Notes: generated from the letters alone by a model not told the origin. Shown: positions 11,598 to 24,699, counted from the stretch's first letter. The stretch: 60,000 bases of DNA from Hydractinia symbiolongicarpus (GCF_029227915.1 NC_079883.1:21020001-21080000); one strand, 5' to 3'. Translations and numbers: made by a program.

Positions 11598-13212
11598 AAG
11601 ATTGTTTTAGTTGCGTTCTTACTAAATTGAACATATTAGGAAACGTTAGTAATAGCACTTTATCTTTATCATATGTAGAATAGCGTGTCTCATGGTAGGA
11701 TTTGCGTGCTTGCACTAATTCCCTTTTTATGGCTTATTTTTTATTTTTATCGTACTTGGAACATTTCAACTTGTCAGAAAAAAGAGTGTATTATAACTGT
11801 TAGATATGGCAGTACGGTTTCCTACATAGCATTTACAGAATTGGGTGGAGAATAAACAAAAAAAAGCAAGCTAAAAGGTAGAAGCTTTTCAGTAAAACTA
11901 CCATCTTTAGTGCATATAAAAAACACCCAAATACCACTATGGAATACAATTAACAGGACTCGTTTGTGTTCCATATTTCCTAATCTATACAATCTAATAT
12001 CACCTCACCACATTTCTTCCCCTGATATACTGCGGTCACATAAGTTGATGAACTTTTGTATAACATTTGCTTTTACGAGTTCAATGGAAGCACGTGTTGT
12101 ATAACAAAGCGACAAAGGAGATGTTGCATGACAAATAAATTCTTGTCACTTCCGCATCAATGTTTCATTTATGTATAGAGATTTTGTCTTACGCGTATTA
12201 CCTATGGTCCCACCTGTCTAACTGGTCGCGTACCTCGTAATTCTTGCATTTTCATATTTGAATCATATGGCCTATATTAGTACTTTAATACGGGCATACA
12301 GTTTGGTTACGCGATATTTTAAAGTTATATCTGTCTAGTGAAAAATTCACAGGCCCCTTCTACGATGATATTTGGATATACGCTGCGTAATAGCCCTGGT
12401 GCAGGGTGGTTGTTTTGGGTGATTTTTAATCAGGGAGAGACTAAAAAATTATTAAGGGAGTTGCTAGCGAGGGAGTTACAGAACTGAAACGTAAGGTGAT
12501 TTTTAAAGAATTTTAACTGTCCTAGCTATAGCTAACCATAAAACCTGGAGCATATAAAAATCGTTTTACGGACAAGTTGAGGACACTAGCTATTAGGTAT
12601 ATAGCAAAGAGGATAATTTTTGAAAAATTTGTGTCAACGTTTGTGGAGGAAGACAATATGCAGAATAAGTTCCATTTTTTCAAATAGGCTTTCTTCTTAA
12701 GGTAAAGGAAACAATTTTTTTTTTAGGTTTTTTGCAAAAAATTTATGACATACAGAAAAAAAAATCTCTTTTCAATGACATATTTTATATTCTATGAAAA
12801 TATTTGGAACATCCCTTTTTTCTGGAAAAGCCTTTTTAGAGGTGTTATATCCTTCACCCCTTTGAAAAAATATGTGCAAAATGAGTTGAGCATATTTTTG
12901 TAAACATTATGCATAATATGGAACTCCCGTATGAAAATATGCATAATAATATTTTTTAGATAGTTTACTTTCACTATCGAATTAAAAAAAATCAAAGTTA
13001 AGGAATATGCATATGAGCTGTCTCTTGTAAACCTGACTTCTGTCTATTAATAATTCTGAACGCGTACAAGCATATTTAGCATAAAGAAAAAGTTCGCACT
13101 TCTATCATCTTTCTGCATACTCAGTTCACACATTTTTATAACACCTACGAAAATCTTTAAAAACAAATATCTCGTTAGTAAATTTTCGCATACATGCCTT
13201 TACGTTTGTGCT
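11598..13212. other. Downstream non-coding DNA
   Basis: This is the 3' flank of the PAN/EGF gene. No domain-bearing ORF, tRNA or obvious transposon end is seen in this AT-rich stretch. Confidence 0.5.
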
Positions 13213-13498
13213 CTCTTTTTCCGAAAGCTTCCTATTGGCTCATTCAAATTTTCGGTAATGAAAAGCTGAATAAATTATGCACAAAAGGTTCCCGGATTTT
13301 TTTGTATCAATTACTGATTAGCGAATTATGACGACAGAAAGAAAAAAATATGCGTTTTTTTGAATGATTATATATAATTACAAATAATTTCATAACGACG
13401 TTATTAGAAAAAAAAACCGGGAACCTTTTTGAATTTAATTTATGCTAAATATAATGGTGCGAAAACGAGAAGTCTGCGACCATGCGTTCGGAAAAAGA
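13213..13498. repeat. Foldback/MITE-like inverted repeat
   Basis: The left arm begins CTCTTTTTCCGAAAGC and carries AAAAGGTTCCCGG about 75 nt further in; the right arm carries CCGGGAACCTTTTT and ends GCGTTCGGAAAAAGAAG. The two arms are partial reverse complements, with diverged sequence between the matching blocks. It is probably an old miniature inverted-repeat element. Confidence 0.5.
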
Positions 13499-14257
13499 AG
13501 CCATTTTAAAACGTAGGGTGAAAAAAAATTGGTGTGTGTTTATTTTATTATATTTTCTTTTTGAAAAATTACCATCTCACGAAAATAACACCATCAAAAA
13601 AGTCTTTCATCAAGCATTCAGAAACAACCTTAAAAAATATGCCAATAGCTATACTTGCCTTAATACTTCTGATTTAGAATTACCTCTCTATTCAACTTTT
13701 TTGTTAAAATGTGCACCCATTTTTTTTATTTTTTTTTGCTGTGGCAGTGTATTTTTTTGTTTTTTTTTATTTTTAGATTTCTGTGGAAATTAGATTAGCT
13801 ACATTTCATAACTCGAATAAAAAACCCCCTATTTACGAAAACGACGCTTCTCTGCTTATAAAGTTGTTCCTCCTCCGTCGCATCAAAATATCATAGGCGT
13901 AGAAGAGCCTTGATAAATTAAGAAAAACCATGTTTACGTGAAAAAGCCTAAGTGTACATCTTTTTGGCTTCGTAACTTAGCAACATCAAAACCTAACCTT
14001 TCTTATTTCCGATAAAACAAAAATTTTGTAAACAAAACCACAATATTGATATTTTCTGAACGTTTGTAAGCTACATCCGTAATTTAATATTCCAAACCTG
14101 CACCCCGTTAAATCTCCTATATTATCAAATTATACCAGGGCTAAAAATGAATTTGGAAGTGTTAAAAAGGATATTCCAGGTTATTTCTTATAGCGTAGTA
14201 GTAAAGAAGTCAATAAAAAGTGACCAAATTTTGACTCAGTCAAATTGGCCACCGCCT
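13499..14257. other. Non-coding, T/A-rich
   Basis: A short hydrophobic ORF overlaps the right arm of the preceding foldback and runs into poly-T. I do not consider it coding, and nothing else is recognisable. Confidence 0.45.
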
Positions 14258-14400
14258 CTATTCGACTTTAGTCACCGACTTTATTCTTTTAACAATCAAT
14301 TTTTGCTTTTCTTTGCGTAGCGCATTAACCCTTTCAGTTCGTGCTTTTTGGACGCTCTGAAGAGTGGCCGGGGTACGAGGTAGGGATAAAAAATTCACCA
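14258..14400 (-). CDS. Candidate terminal exon, basic C-terminus
   Basis: After a minus-strand acceptor ('atcactttcgcag', AG at 14402-14401) an open segment encodes about 47 residues and ends in TAG at 14258. It contains VNFLSLPRTPATLQSVQKAR and then a very basic helix-like tail rich in Lys and Arg. The entry phase is 1+2. No partner exon could be matched by phase with confidence, and the family is unknown. The composition is unlike random AT-rich translation, but this is weak support. Confidence 0.25.
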
Positions 14401-15140
14401 CTGCGAAAGTGATGAATGGTACAACACAAAGTTGGTACAAATATCTGTTAGCATTTTTGCGGAATATTGTGTTTAAAACAATACAATGACGTTATACTTC
14501 CCAACCTAAAAAGGGCCAAAATGGTGGATTAAGAAAAAAAGCGTTGCAATCGATTTATGTGCAAACATTTTGTGTCCAGCTTACTTTTAATGTCGTCACT
14601 TTATCATCCAAGAAAGCAACAAATAAATTTGTGTGAAAGACTTAAAGATCTGTAAAGATTGAAAGTTTGGTTCGTTATAATTATGTTAATATTAAGTTAT
14701 CATTTGTGATTTTTTCTTTGTGATACAAAAATCGACTTTATTTTCTAATTTGCGACTTAAAATGTATAACTTTCCAAAGGGCGGACATTTCCAATTAGCG
14801 GACACTTTGGTCATACACCGATGGTATCCACTAATTGAAGAGTATACTTTATATTTACTTTATTTATTCGTTTTTTCTGGGCATCTATCAGTTAACTGAT
14901 AAGTTACCATCACAACAGACTTGGTGTCATACCAAATATTTTCTTACTGTGCTGAACCTATTTAAAAGTGATAACAGGACGCTGAAGTTATTACAAAGCA
15001 TATTGGCAGAAAGCATGCATTACATTCCCCTTTACAGGTCCTGACTGATTTGAATTTGAGGAATAAGCGAAAGTTTATGCAACCTAGCTTCGATAGCACG
15101 ATTAAATTTCAATAAATCGTGAAGAAATTATTTAATTACT

Positions 15141-15240
15141 AGTTGTTAGCCCGTGGAAAATCCACGGGTCCGCCCGTCCTTTTTATACCACATTGCGTGC
15201 TTCTCGCTATTGCGACAGACAGACAGACAGACTTTAAGAT
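15141..15240 (-). repeat. Dispersed repeat end with perfect palindrome
   Basis: This is a reverse-orientation copy of the family at 3421-3722. ACTAGT is followed by the palindrome CCCGTGGAAAATCCACGGG (15150-15168; 8-bp arms, 3-nt loop), then GCCCGTCC and a short (GACA)n run near 15,214-15,230. Confidence 0.65.
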
Positions 15241-15720
15241 ACAAAATTCTTATTTGAGGGGTGTAATGTTTTAATTGGGTAATAATTGCATTGTATGCGC
15301 TAATTATAAAATCACCGTGACGTAATATATTTGAAAGTTAACAAATTTGACTAAAACTTTTATATTCTGACCTCTTATTCATCATATCGAAAATCATACA
15401 GAAAAATTTAAAAATATAGATAATTGTGTAAAGTTATTACAGTTGACAGTTCATTAGTAAGCTTAGTTTAAGTCTTAAAAGTTATTATGAAAATGACTTA
15501 ATTATGCAAGATAATTTGCAAGCAAATTGATACACATTCCAATTTGTATACTGTACTTTTAAACCATCGATCGATTAACCTTGATGTTCAGTGTTTTTAT
15601 TACAAAGTCCAATGTAGAGGTGCTTAAATCCCCTATAAATAGAATGCTATGTGTTAAAGGAAAAATAATATTTAGACAAAGGCTGTTTTTTCGTCATTTA
15701 TTTCTCACTTGATAACTTAC

Positions 15721-15897
15721 TGTGAGAAACAAGAAAGAAATTAAAGCAAAGTTAACAAGAAACAGAGTTGTCATTGATGGAAGAATAATCATATGGTGTC
15801 GAATGTAATTTGTTACTGATCTCTTGCGCATGTTTAATATTTCTTCCTCTCTTGAATTGTTATCGCTAAGTGCTTTTTTAATTTTAACTTCTTTCAT
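15721..15897 (-). CDS. Candidate exon encoding a transmembrane segment
   Basis: A minus-strand ATG at 15897 opens a 59-codon segment that ends exactly at a consensus donor (ACA|GTAAGT, donor at 15720-15715), phase 0. The first ~37 residues are polar and charged (MKEVKIKKALSDNNSREEEI, then MRKRSVTNYIRHH). They are followed by about 20 hydrophobic residues (MIILPSMTTLFLVNFALISF) that form one likely membrane helix. This would suit the first coding exon of a small membrane protein. No following exon could be assigned, and the family is unknown. Confidence 0.3.
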
Positions 15898-15999
15898 TTT
15901 AACGTAAAAATAAAGAAATTCAAAGTTAGGTATTTGGACTTTTAAGTTAAAGGCCTAATAGCTGGAAAATAGATTTAAATAAATGATTTCATCTCCTGC

Positions 16000-16275
16000 G
16001 TGGATAATTCGAGGCCACCAAAATCAAGGCAATTTTGCAAGGCTAATCGATGCACTTGTTTTAAAACCCGACGGGTTGATGACGATGTCAAAAACCTGAT
16101 ATGTCGATATCTTCTAAACCGTTTGTGGAAAGCACGTGATGCTAGCCATTTTTTTAATTAAGAGTCAATAGATTAATTTGTGAAATAAAACGTTAGTAAA
16201 TTGAATCATTGAGGACGACATTAAAATATATCTCTATTCGCTTCCCGGAACAACTGGATTTTCCCACAGGCTAAT
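16000..16275 (+). repeat. Dispersed repeat copy, diverged
   Basis: The segment with CGACGGGTTGATGACG, TCAAAAACCT and a 'tcttctaaaccgttt' block resembles 6,560-6,650. It ends in TGGATTTTCCCACAGGCTAA, a decayed version of the family's CCCGTGGA end. Confidence 0.4.
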
Positions 16276-16562
16276 TAACCAGGATACTTTAAAAGATCAA
16301 AATGTTTGCATCTGAAAAGAAAGAGCAAAAGCAAATAAATAGTTTACCACAAGAATGGCAAAACAAAGCCTAAAGCCCACAAAATTTTTCGCTACTCCGT
16401 GCGCACACAATCTCTAATCTTACGGGATTTGCTCTGATATGGAAACGAGCCATAAAGCGCGTTTAATCTGTCATCGAACGATATATGCCATTCCTCAGTG
16501 TGGAATACAAGATATTCACTAAAATACTGCCGTTTAGCTATTCGTGTTCTTTTTTTCCTTAC

Positions 16563-16616
16563 CTGTGCAACCATATGAGATGCAATGGAACAATAAACAC
16601 ACTCCTCGGCTGCCAT
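16563..16616 (-). CDS. Candidate first coding exon (18 codons)
   Basis: A minus-strand ATG in a favourable context (AAGATGGCAGCC) opens 18 codons, MAAEECVYCSIASHMVAQ, ending at a consensus donor (CACAG|GTAAGG). The CVYC pair is suggestive of a metal site or a HIT-type start, but that is too short to name. I could not find a phase-0 continuation downstream on the minus strand. It is listed because start context and donor are both strong. Confidence 0.3.
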
Positions 16617-19451
16617 CTTTCCGATGTTTCTGAAACACAACAACGTCCACGCGATCTTCACAATTACTTTGAACTTTTATTTTTAAGTGGGAATGTAAAA
16701 CGCTGCCATTACGCAAAATAATACAAGTCTTTACATTGTATTATTTTCCTTCTGTGTGAATTTTTTTGCCAGTCACGGGGTCATGTTAAAATGACCCTTT
16801 TCTTTAACCGGACTAATTATTCGCGATGTAAACACTTGTTCACACGTGTGTATGAAATGAAGCACTAAAACTACTTCAGATTTATAATTTTCTTCTCCAC
16901 ATTGCGTGTACTTTGCCGAAATGGCATTGGGAGTTCGTCATATTTTCTATTACTGCACCCGTAGCGCAACACTAAATCTTTCTTCTAATATTAATTAGTT
17001 AATTATTGTAAGTCTGTTTTCAACCAGAGAAATTGGGAACTTTCACTTTCCTAATTTGCGCCTTCTGTAATCATTACATGTAATTCCAATAAAATGAAAG
17101 AGTAAATAAAATTAAAGAGTATTAAAATAAATAACTCCTGAAGACATGTATCTGTTAGACTTTGTACGAAAGTTATTGACTCCTTACAAGCTTTTGCATA
17201 AGCTTGACGTATTCGCTTAAAAGCAACGGGACATATTTCCAAAGCAATTTTTTTGTTTGTTTGTCAAAACGAAGGCCAATTTCTTGCATTTGACACAAAA
17301 ATGCTAAGGTCAGCATATAGTTGTTACTATGAAAGCAAACTTTCCGAACAGTTGAAGAGGGAGTTAAACAATACCCAAGAAAAGTTTCATTGTTACATTC
17401 CATGTTATATATAAACTACAAATTGACTGTGAGGCATCTTGGAAGCAAGATAATAAAAAAAAACTTAGGCTCCCAAATCAAACTATCCGGACGTGATATT
17501 TGTTGAGATATTTTATAATGGGATATTTCATAATGTCGTTTTTCGCTAATACAAAACTAAAGCCCTGCTCGATGATAATAAGGTGCGAGTGCAGAAATGT
17601 AACTTTGATAAGCTGTTTCTCAGTTGTTTTTTATAGTCTGATAAAAAGTGACCCACCGCTGGTCAGCAAATTTTATGTTCTTTTTAATGGTGGTAAACAT
17701 AATGGCTCACACGTAGCTGTTCGGACGTAATAGGCCTGTGATAAAGACATGGTTTTCATAGAAAATCAGGTGGGGCAGCACATTGACACGTTTCTGAAAC
17801 GTATTTTTTGGCTTATGAGAACTGTATCAATATAACTTTTAAAATCACGTTTTCCTTAACATCCAAGAGAGCTTTACTTCGACGTAATGTGCCAAAAACC
17901 ACCTCAAAAATTTGTTTGACCTAAGGTTTTGTGTGAATAACATGATTTATAGATAAGGTACTACATTAAGGTAGACATAGTTTGTAGCATTCATCCCATG
18001 GCTTATTACGAATAATAATTATATATACGTATCTAGTGCATACATGTTGCCCCAAACTCTTTTCTTAGCCATATGACAAAGTTTCAGCTATAAACTGCTG
18101 AAGCTTGGTCCGCAAGTTTAAAAGACGCAGCGCCAATCAAATGCCGAGAACAACAATAAAATCAAAAAAATATGGTAGCTGCGTAATTTGTTTTCTCGGA
18201 GCCGATCAGAAACGGCGAAAATGTAAACATTGGTAAAGCATTATAATATTATCCCCTTGGTTCGCAAGCGAAAATTTCTATTTAAGAAGAACATTATGGC
18301 TAGCTGCCTTTTCTTGCCATTGGATAAAGATCGTCCATTGAACCAACAAACGTATTATTTCTATTTTTTATCAGTTTTATTAAAGGGGCTTCGAACCGGT
18401 TATAATGCTCACATTCCGTATATCCCGCGCACATATTAAAAATCCGGCAAACGCGTTTTGCGCAATGAACAGACCAGTGCATTTTGCTCGCTGGTTCAAT
18501 ATTTTTTTTTTCGAAAAGTGTACTACAAAGAAATATTTCAGCAAGACTCAAGGCTGGAGAAGATAAAAATTTTAGATATATCTATATGTTCGAGTCTGTA
18601 AATTACATACATAAAAAATAGCCATTTTTGTTTTTCACTGCCATCAGCTCGACTTTCGTGTAAGTCACTAAAGTCGAAAACCAACAGCCATTCCGTAGCC
18701 CCTTTGAATGTTTTAATCTATAAAATACAAGAGGTAAATATATTGTTAGATCAGTTCAGTTCAACATGGCATTTTTACATGCAATTTTTAACCCGTACTA
18801 GTTGTATTTTTGTGTCTGTGGAAAGAAGAAAACAAAACGCGCACTTTATACTTTCATGTGTTGATAGAAAATGTGTAAATGTGAAAATTTAACGCGGAAA
18901 GAGTTATCTATTTCGCAAAGGGTGTTTTTTCATAAGGCAAATATTTGTAGACTTTTAGCTGTATATTTTTGTGTTTTTCCCTATTTTAACCAAGCTGTAA
19001 AAAAGAAAAAAATGTCTTGTTAAAAATATAATAGGGTATTTATTCCTTTATTGCTGCAGCACAACAACGAGCGTCCGATATAAAAACATGTCTTTCGCAG
19101 AAATTATTTATAATTACTGCAAAATACATTTTTTACGCATAGTTCTGTGTCATAACACTAGATATGAAAGGTTTCCCATTTTAAATATTACAAAACAACC
19201 TATGAAGGCCGTCTCTCATGAATTAAATTTAATAGGCGTTTCTAAAAAATCAATAATTTATTACATCAATAAGGAATACGCAGGTTCTACAGCTTCTCAA
19301 AAACGTTTGTATTGTATAAAATTGCTTCCATAATTATGGTCGTGATTACTTCGAACATGCGTTCATATGCTCTTTGCAAATTTCTCATAACACAACGGTG
19401 CGATCAACACGTATCGTCCACTATCAAGAAGTATACGTTACAATGTCATTA
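16617..19451. other. Mostly non-coding DNA
   Basis: Short ORFs occur on both strands (for example 17173-17403, minus), but none has a recognisable domain or a supported splice structure. No repeat with clear ends was found. Confidence 0.4.
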
Positions 19452-21213
19452 TTATTGTCTAAGTACGTTAATGCTGTGGTTTAGTACATCCGATGTGTTA
19501 CATGCTTCCTGATCTTCATTTTCTATCGGATTCAGTTCCATATGATCAATAATATCATCAGTTAGCCTTGACCAAGCTTGCAAAGCTCTGTCATCAAAAT
19601 CGCCTTTTAATTCTTTTGATATAGTTTGAAGGAGTGCTTTTTTGAAATCCTAGAATAAATGGTTATGTTTTAGGTGCCTACTATTTTATAACTATGTTGT
19701 CCATAACTAACAAAAATAATGTGACTTAAAATTTAGTTTTATGCTTCAGAAGAATTATCTTCTAAATGTTTTTCAAATAAAATGTTTTACCTAGTTCTGT
19801 AAAAAATCATAATTTCAGACGTGTTAAGTTGTACCGACAATACTCTACTTTAAGCAGATTTATGAAAGCACGTATTTTTCAAAAAAGAAAATACATGCTC
19901 ATATTGACGTGTATTAAATATGAACAGATTCGACTTAAAAGTAACGTGTTTAATGTATCAACAGATTAAACTTAAACTAAATGCAAGTTTCCCAATAATT
20001 TTACACCTACTTTTTTAAAGAATATTTAGAAGAATTAAGAAGGGATTTATCTACTTTTTGGGAGATTTCTTCGCTTGGCGGAAGAAATACATACAAAATT
20101 TAGGAGATTTTAGGAGAATTTTAATTCAACTGTAACCATTTGAGGTATACTGTAACTTAAAATAACAAGAAACAAGGATGTAAAGGGAATTCAACAAGAA
20201 AGATAAATTGGATTGATCAGATTTTATTTGCGCATTGGCTAATGTAGGAGCGAATACGAGGAATGAGAAAGAATACCTGCAAATGAAGCAGCTTTACGTT
20301 ATTCTTGCAATGAACGTTACCAATGCTTTGCATCATCTTTAACTGATCATAGTAAGTTCCGTTTAGTAACGAAGTTATGATAATATCAAACGTACGAAAA
20401 ACTCCATTAACATGCTGCAACAACCTTTCGTCATCATAAGTCTTTTTACCGTCAAATCTGTATGCATCGGAGAACGAGAATTTTGTCATTAAAGCGCCAT
20501 TGATAGAAAACAACCTAAAGAAACACAGCTTACATTTTTGTAGTTGAACATTAAGTTAATTTTTTTTGGAAAAATTAATACAGCTATATGCATATGCATG
20601 TGTAGCAGAGTTATAACAAGAAATAAACAGCGACCATGAAAATGTTTGAATCTAGTAAAACAAATATTCTAATAAACACTAAGAGTTTTTTAATTCCTAT
20701 TAGTGCAGGGATCTTTAGGACTCGGTATCATCTGTCTCCCCTTATAAATCTTCTGAACGGAATACCGTATGACAATAAAATGATTATAGTAATATTACAC
20801 GAGAAATGATCACGGAAATGATCAGGGTCAGAAATGATCACGGAAATTTGCCTGCCGTTAGACGCAGCTATCATTTTTAGTTTAAAGGCGGAGAGTTGGA
20901 TCACAAGTTATAATAACATTTCATTATATACAGATTACTGCGCTTGGTTTTATAAACAAAAGTACAGCGGTGGTAGTGGTTGTGGAAGTGTCCATTTCTA
21001 TCCAAAAATTTCATGGAGAAGTAATAGAGAATTGTTAGGATATCATACTTACGCTGTGAATAACATGATCCCATTTGCATTCACGTCGTTCATCATCACT
21101 GTCCATTGTTCGCGAAGCAGATGAATCTCATCCTTGCTAAATGGTAACCGTTTTCTCGATGCTTTAAAACTTGTGCTTTTGCTTTGAGCAAGTGAGCCCA
21201 GTGCTGCACCCAT
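19452..21213 (-). CDS. Globin, 198 aa, N-terminally lipidated (GbX-like) type
   Basis: Three minus-strand exons, 21213-21053, 20514-20277 and 19649-19452 (stop TAA), give 198 aa. Donors are GTAAGT and GTATTC; the acceptors follow 'tttctttag' and 'ttattctag'. Globin marks are Trp37 in the A helix, Phe66/Phe68 near CD1, His88 (distal, E7) in LLQHVNGVF and His122 (proximal, F8) in IGNVHCKNNV. The C-terminal G-H part has DFKKALLQT and LQAWSRLTDDIIDHM. Intron 1 (phase 2, FTA|LF) and intron 2 (phase 0, HLQ|DF) fall at the classical B12.2 and G7.0 positions. The start MGAALGS fits N-myristoylation, and the N-terminal extension recalls membrane-associated globin X. Haem binding follows from the family; redox or signalling rather than oxygen transport is inference. 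Confidence 0.88.
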
Positions 21214-23345
21214 GACGAAAATAACTAGAAAAAGTTTATATAAAATAATTCAAAATAGTAAATTTTGTAATTAATTCGTGTTCAAAAGGTAACTTTTATT
21301 TTTGTTTAACTCCCAAATTTATACTACTCTTTTCTCGATGTTTTGAATTCTATGATAAGATTTCAACAGTTATCTATATTTGCTTTTGGTGACAGATATT
21401 GGTCGTGTATTTAAAAGAATTATTTCTTGAGAAAAATAAAGCATTATCAATATCAAGATACATAATTGTTTTTTTGTGTCTATTATAAAACACATTTCTA
21501 GTTGAAAAATAAAGTTTCTGTTGCACTAGGGTTAAGCTGGTTAGTTCCTTGTTGTCTTTAACTTAAGACAATTTTTTCAAGAGGTGGGCAACAGCGGGAA
21601 AAGGTGCAAGTTTCTCCTAAATTGAATTATTTTCAACATGGAATTGTCCGACGAGATTAGCCACAGGGGGGGGGGGGGGGGGGAGGGGGGAGAAAAATGA
21701 GTCCAGTAAACAAATGTTCGAGTTATCCAAGTTCGAGTTAACTGGAGTTCTTTTAGAAGAAGATATTAACGAAAATTCAAGGGACCCAGAAAAATGGTTC
21801 AAGAAAATAAAATTCGAGTTATCCAGTGTTTGAGTTACCTGTAATATTCCGCTAAGTGCAAAAATACATAATAATTGAGGCTCCAACGTTCGAAAATACA
21901 TGCTGATTGAAAACTTATAGCTTGCGTATTTCTGGGTTTTTTAATTGATTTTTAAGCGATTTATAGTGCTAAAGCCTAAACGTGCCTGTTGATCTCACTT
22001 AACCCCCTTACTGTGAAACAAGCGTAAATGAGGGGAAAATGGGGCGAAACGGTCTTGCAATGTGCTATCACTGAAATTAACCAAACCAAACTTATCTGCA
22101 GATGTAGTTTTTCGCCAAACATTGTTGAGAAGATAATAAAATAAATATTTCTTCAAAAGAAATTGAGAATATGCAATATTTATAAATGTACCGCAATTTA
22201 TTTTTAAAAATCTCTTTATATGTTGCGCAAAGTATATGACGATTTAATTGCACCATTTTGATTTTGAGGTATAATGGTCAGGTTCAAAGTCCAAAAGGGG
22301 TTTGTTGAAAAAACATTAAACTTGTAATAATCAATACGCCTATGTTTTGTGAAAGAATTAATTTTAACATCAAGTATCCACTTGATGTTACAGTAAACAA
22401 TGTGTTCAACTTGTGTCTGCTGAACGGGCGCAAAAAAGATTTTGTAAATTAATTATATTGAGACTAAATTGTTTTTAGATATGTTCTTAACTGAGAATGA
22501 TTGGTATGCTCAGCCCCAGAGTTCTTTTAAAGAGGTCTTGTCTCGAGAACGAATGGTTTGTTAACAGGTGTAAACCTGAATAGAAATAAAAGGCAGCTTG
22601 AAAAATTAATGCGCCCTGGATATCATTGGTGTTGTGTTCTTGGTGTTGGCAAATCTCAGCCTTTATATTCTTATAATCTCGGTTATCAGAATACATATCA
22701 AACTTCAGATATTGTACGAATGAATCGTATGAATGCGTTTTGGCCCTTTCGATGACAAACGCACTTTATATCTTTATAAATCACTTGTCAATGTTCAGAA
22801 ACTGATCTTAAGTTATTCGGTTAGACTCAAACTTTTTACTATGCTGATTGTTGTTGACGTCAGCATGATCTATTTTACTAATTTTGCGGAGCGGGTCGGC
22901 ACTTGTTCCATAATGCATACTTTTTTTTACTTAAATTTTTAGCATTGTGTATCTGATCTACACATCTACATGAGCAGAACTTACGTGAGCAGTATAAAAG
23001 CTACAGAGCGTTTGATATGTAACACTGTTTCGCAATTTCGAGAAATGACGATAAAAAACCCAAAAAGTTATAAACAGGATTGTAGTTGGTCTTACCTTAC
23101 TTGAACGTGTTTTCAATCGTGTTCTTTCGCACCTACTCGAGCACAATTTCTTATATAACGGATTGTACACCTGCCCCGAACTTAATTTAACAGTACAAAT
23201 GATTTAATTGAGAATTTAATTAATTATTCAATATTCACAGCTTTTTACTTTGGTTCTTAAACAATCTTATTTATTTATTTATTTTTTACTTGTTTCTTTA
23301 AACTTATTTAGCTGGTAAAGGACTACATTTATTGTCGAGATAGAG
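21214..23345. other. Upstream of globin; poly-G tract, no gene
   Basis: A G-run with one interruption lies near 21,667-21,690. Between about 22,400 and 22,760 scattered plus-strand fragments (RAQKRF, RMIGMLSPRVLLKR) vaguely resemble the C-terminal tail of a LINE reverse transcriptase, too decayed to call. Confidence 0.4.
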
Positions 23346-23575
23346 TTGACACCAACATCGCAGAGACGTCGTAGCGACGTCGAGTTTTACGTCGGTACGA
23401 TGTCCGCTCAACGTCAGAATGGAAAGTCGCGTAGACGTCGGACTTCGACGTCTGTAGACGTCAGAGCACAACGTCCTATCGACGTCGTGGCTACGTTGTA
23501 TAGACGTCTACCGACCTTTTACAGACGTATAACTGCGAAGTTAACCGACGTTACAGCGACTTAGCTGCGATGTTA
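23346..23575. repeat. ACGTC-rich array, left part of a DNA transposon?
   Basis: About 230 bp is densely packed with GACGTC/ACGTCG words in both orientations, with no fixed period. A second such array lies at 24,700-24,945, ending in a sharp motif. The two arrays may be opposite subterminal regions of one ~1.6-kb non-autonomous transposon, but no matching terminus is seen on this side. Confidence 0.45.
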
Positions 23576-24699
23576 ACAAACGTAACAAAGAGGTTCTTTA
23601 AAACAAAAAGTGATTTTTAAAATTGTTTTTTTTATAATCGTTAAATTACACTAGTATCAGAAGGCATTTGATAATTCATAAATATTTACAATAACTTTAT
23701 GTTCTCATGCATAAACATTATTCATCACCTCTGCACTTTTCACGTGCGTCTTCATTATCGAAACGACTTTTCATCGACTTTTTCTTCTATTTGCTATTGA
23801 AAGAAAATAAAGGTATTATGATCTAACTAGTGATATAAATTGCAAGTAGAATTTGTCACAGAGCAAAGATACACGCTTTTTATATAAGAAAATTTCTGGG
23901 AAATGACAAGTTGTGTATTTGCAAAGCTAGGTGTTCAAAGAAAAACATATTTAAGAAAAACAGATTTTACAGTTTTCAATTGATGTGCCAACTAGAATTA
24001 CTTACGGCTTCTTCTTCTTAAAACGGGAATCTTCTCAATTCCTTTTTTCGCTTTTTTCATAAACCAAAAATGCAGAAAGTTTTCTATAGCATATGCGAAA
24101 TAATGACCAAAAAAACTTGAAATATGTACACACTGTATTTCATATAAGTATTCAGGGTAACACAGGGAAGTAAAAAAACTTACTGCTTGTCAGATCCTTC
24201 TCAAAATATTTTGAAATATTTCCACTTTCTTTCTTTTCTTCTATATGTTCGTAAAAATAGAGTCCACAATACTTTACCAACAACAAATACTTGAAATTAA
24301 CACACAACGATTTTAGCGCGAAAGAAATGGACACATATATCACGTCGTTTCAACAAATATATTTCAAAACGTTTGCAACTTCAACTTTCTTTGGTAAAGA
24401 GAAAAACGTTGTGTTTATTTTTAAACTCGAAGCGACTTCTTTTCCGTTCGAATATTTCCGCGTTTGAAAGTACGATGTTTTAACAAATCAAATTGCATAA
24501 TTATTATCACATGGTTTGGTCACATCTATTACAAATTTGAACTGGAAACTTTTACGCTTTCTCTCTTAAAATAAAATTATAATAAAAGAGTACCCTCGTA
24601 CAATCTCCAAAAGTCAGTCAGCTCTTGCATTTGCAAAAACCCTTTATTTTTCTAAGAAAATTTTAAGAATATTTTTCCCTGAAAGAGTTATCGAATCTT

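Noticed and set aside
20834-21124. 96-codon plus-strand ORF
   Set aside because: It is antisense to globin exon 1 and its donor, and shows no recognisable domain.
21617-21901. Minus-strand ORF with a proline run
   Set aside because: The prolines come from the poly-G tract at about 21,667-21,690, and the rest has no protein-like character.
22400-22900. Possible LINE reverse-transcriptase tail (RAQKRF, RMIGMLSPRVLLKR)
   Set aside because: The fragments sit in different frames and are too short and degenerate to distinguish from chance.
23346-23564. 72-codon plus-strand ORF in the ACGTC array
   Set aside because: Its Arg/Thr/Val-rich translation simply reflects the repeated ACGTCG words; no domain or splice site supports it.
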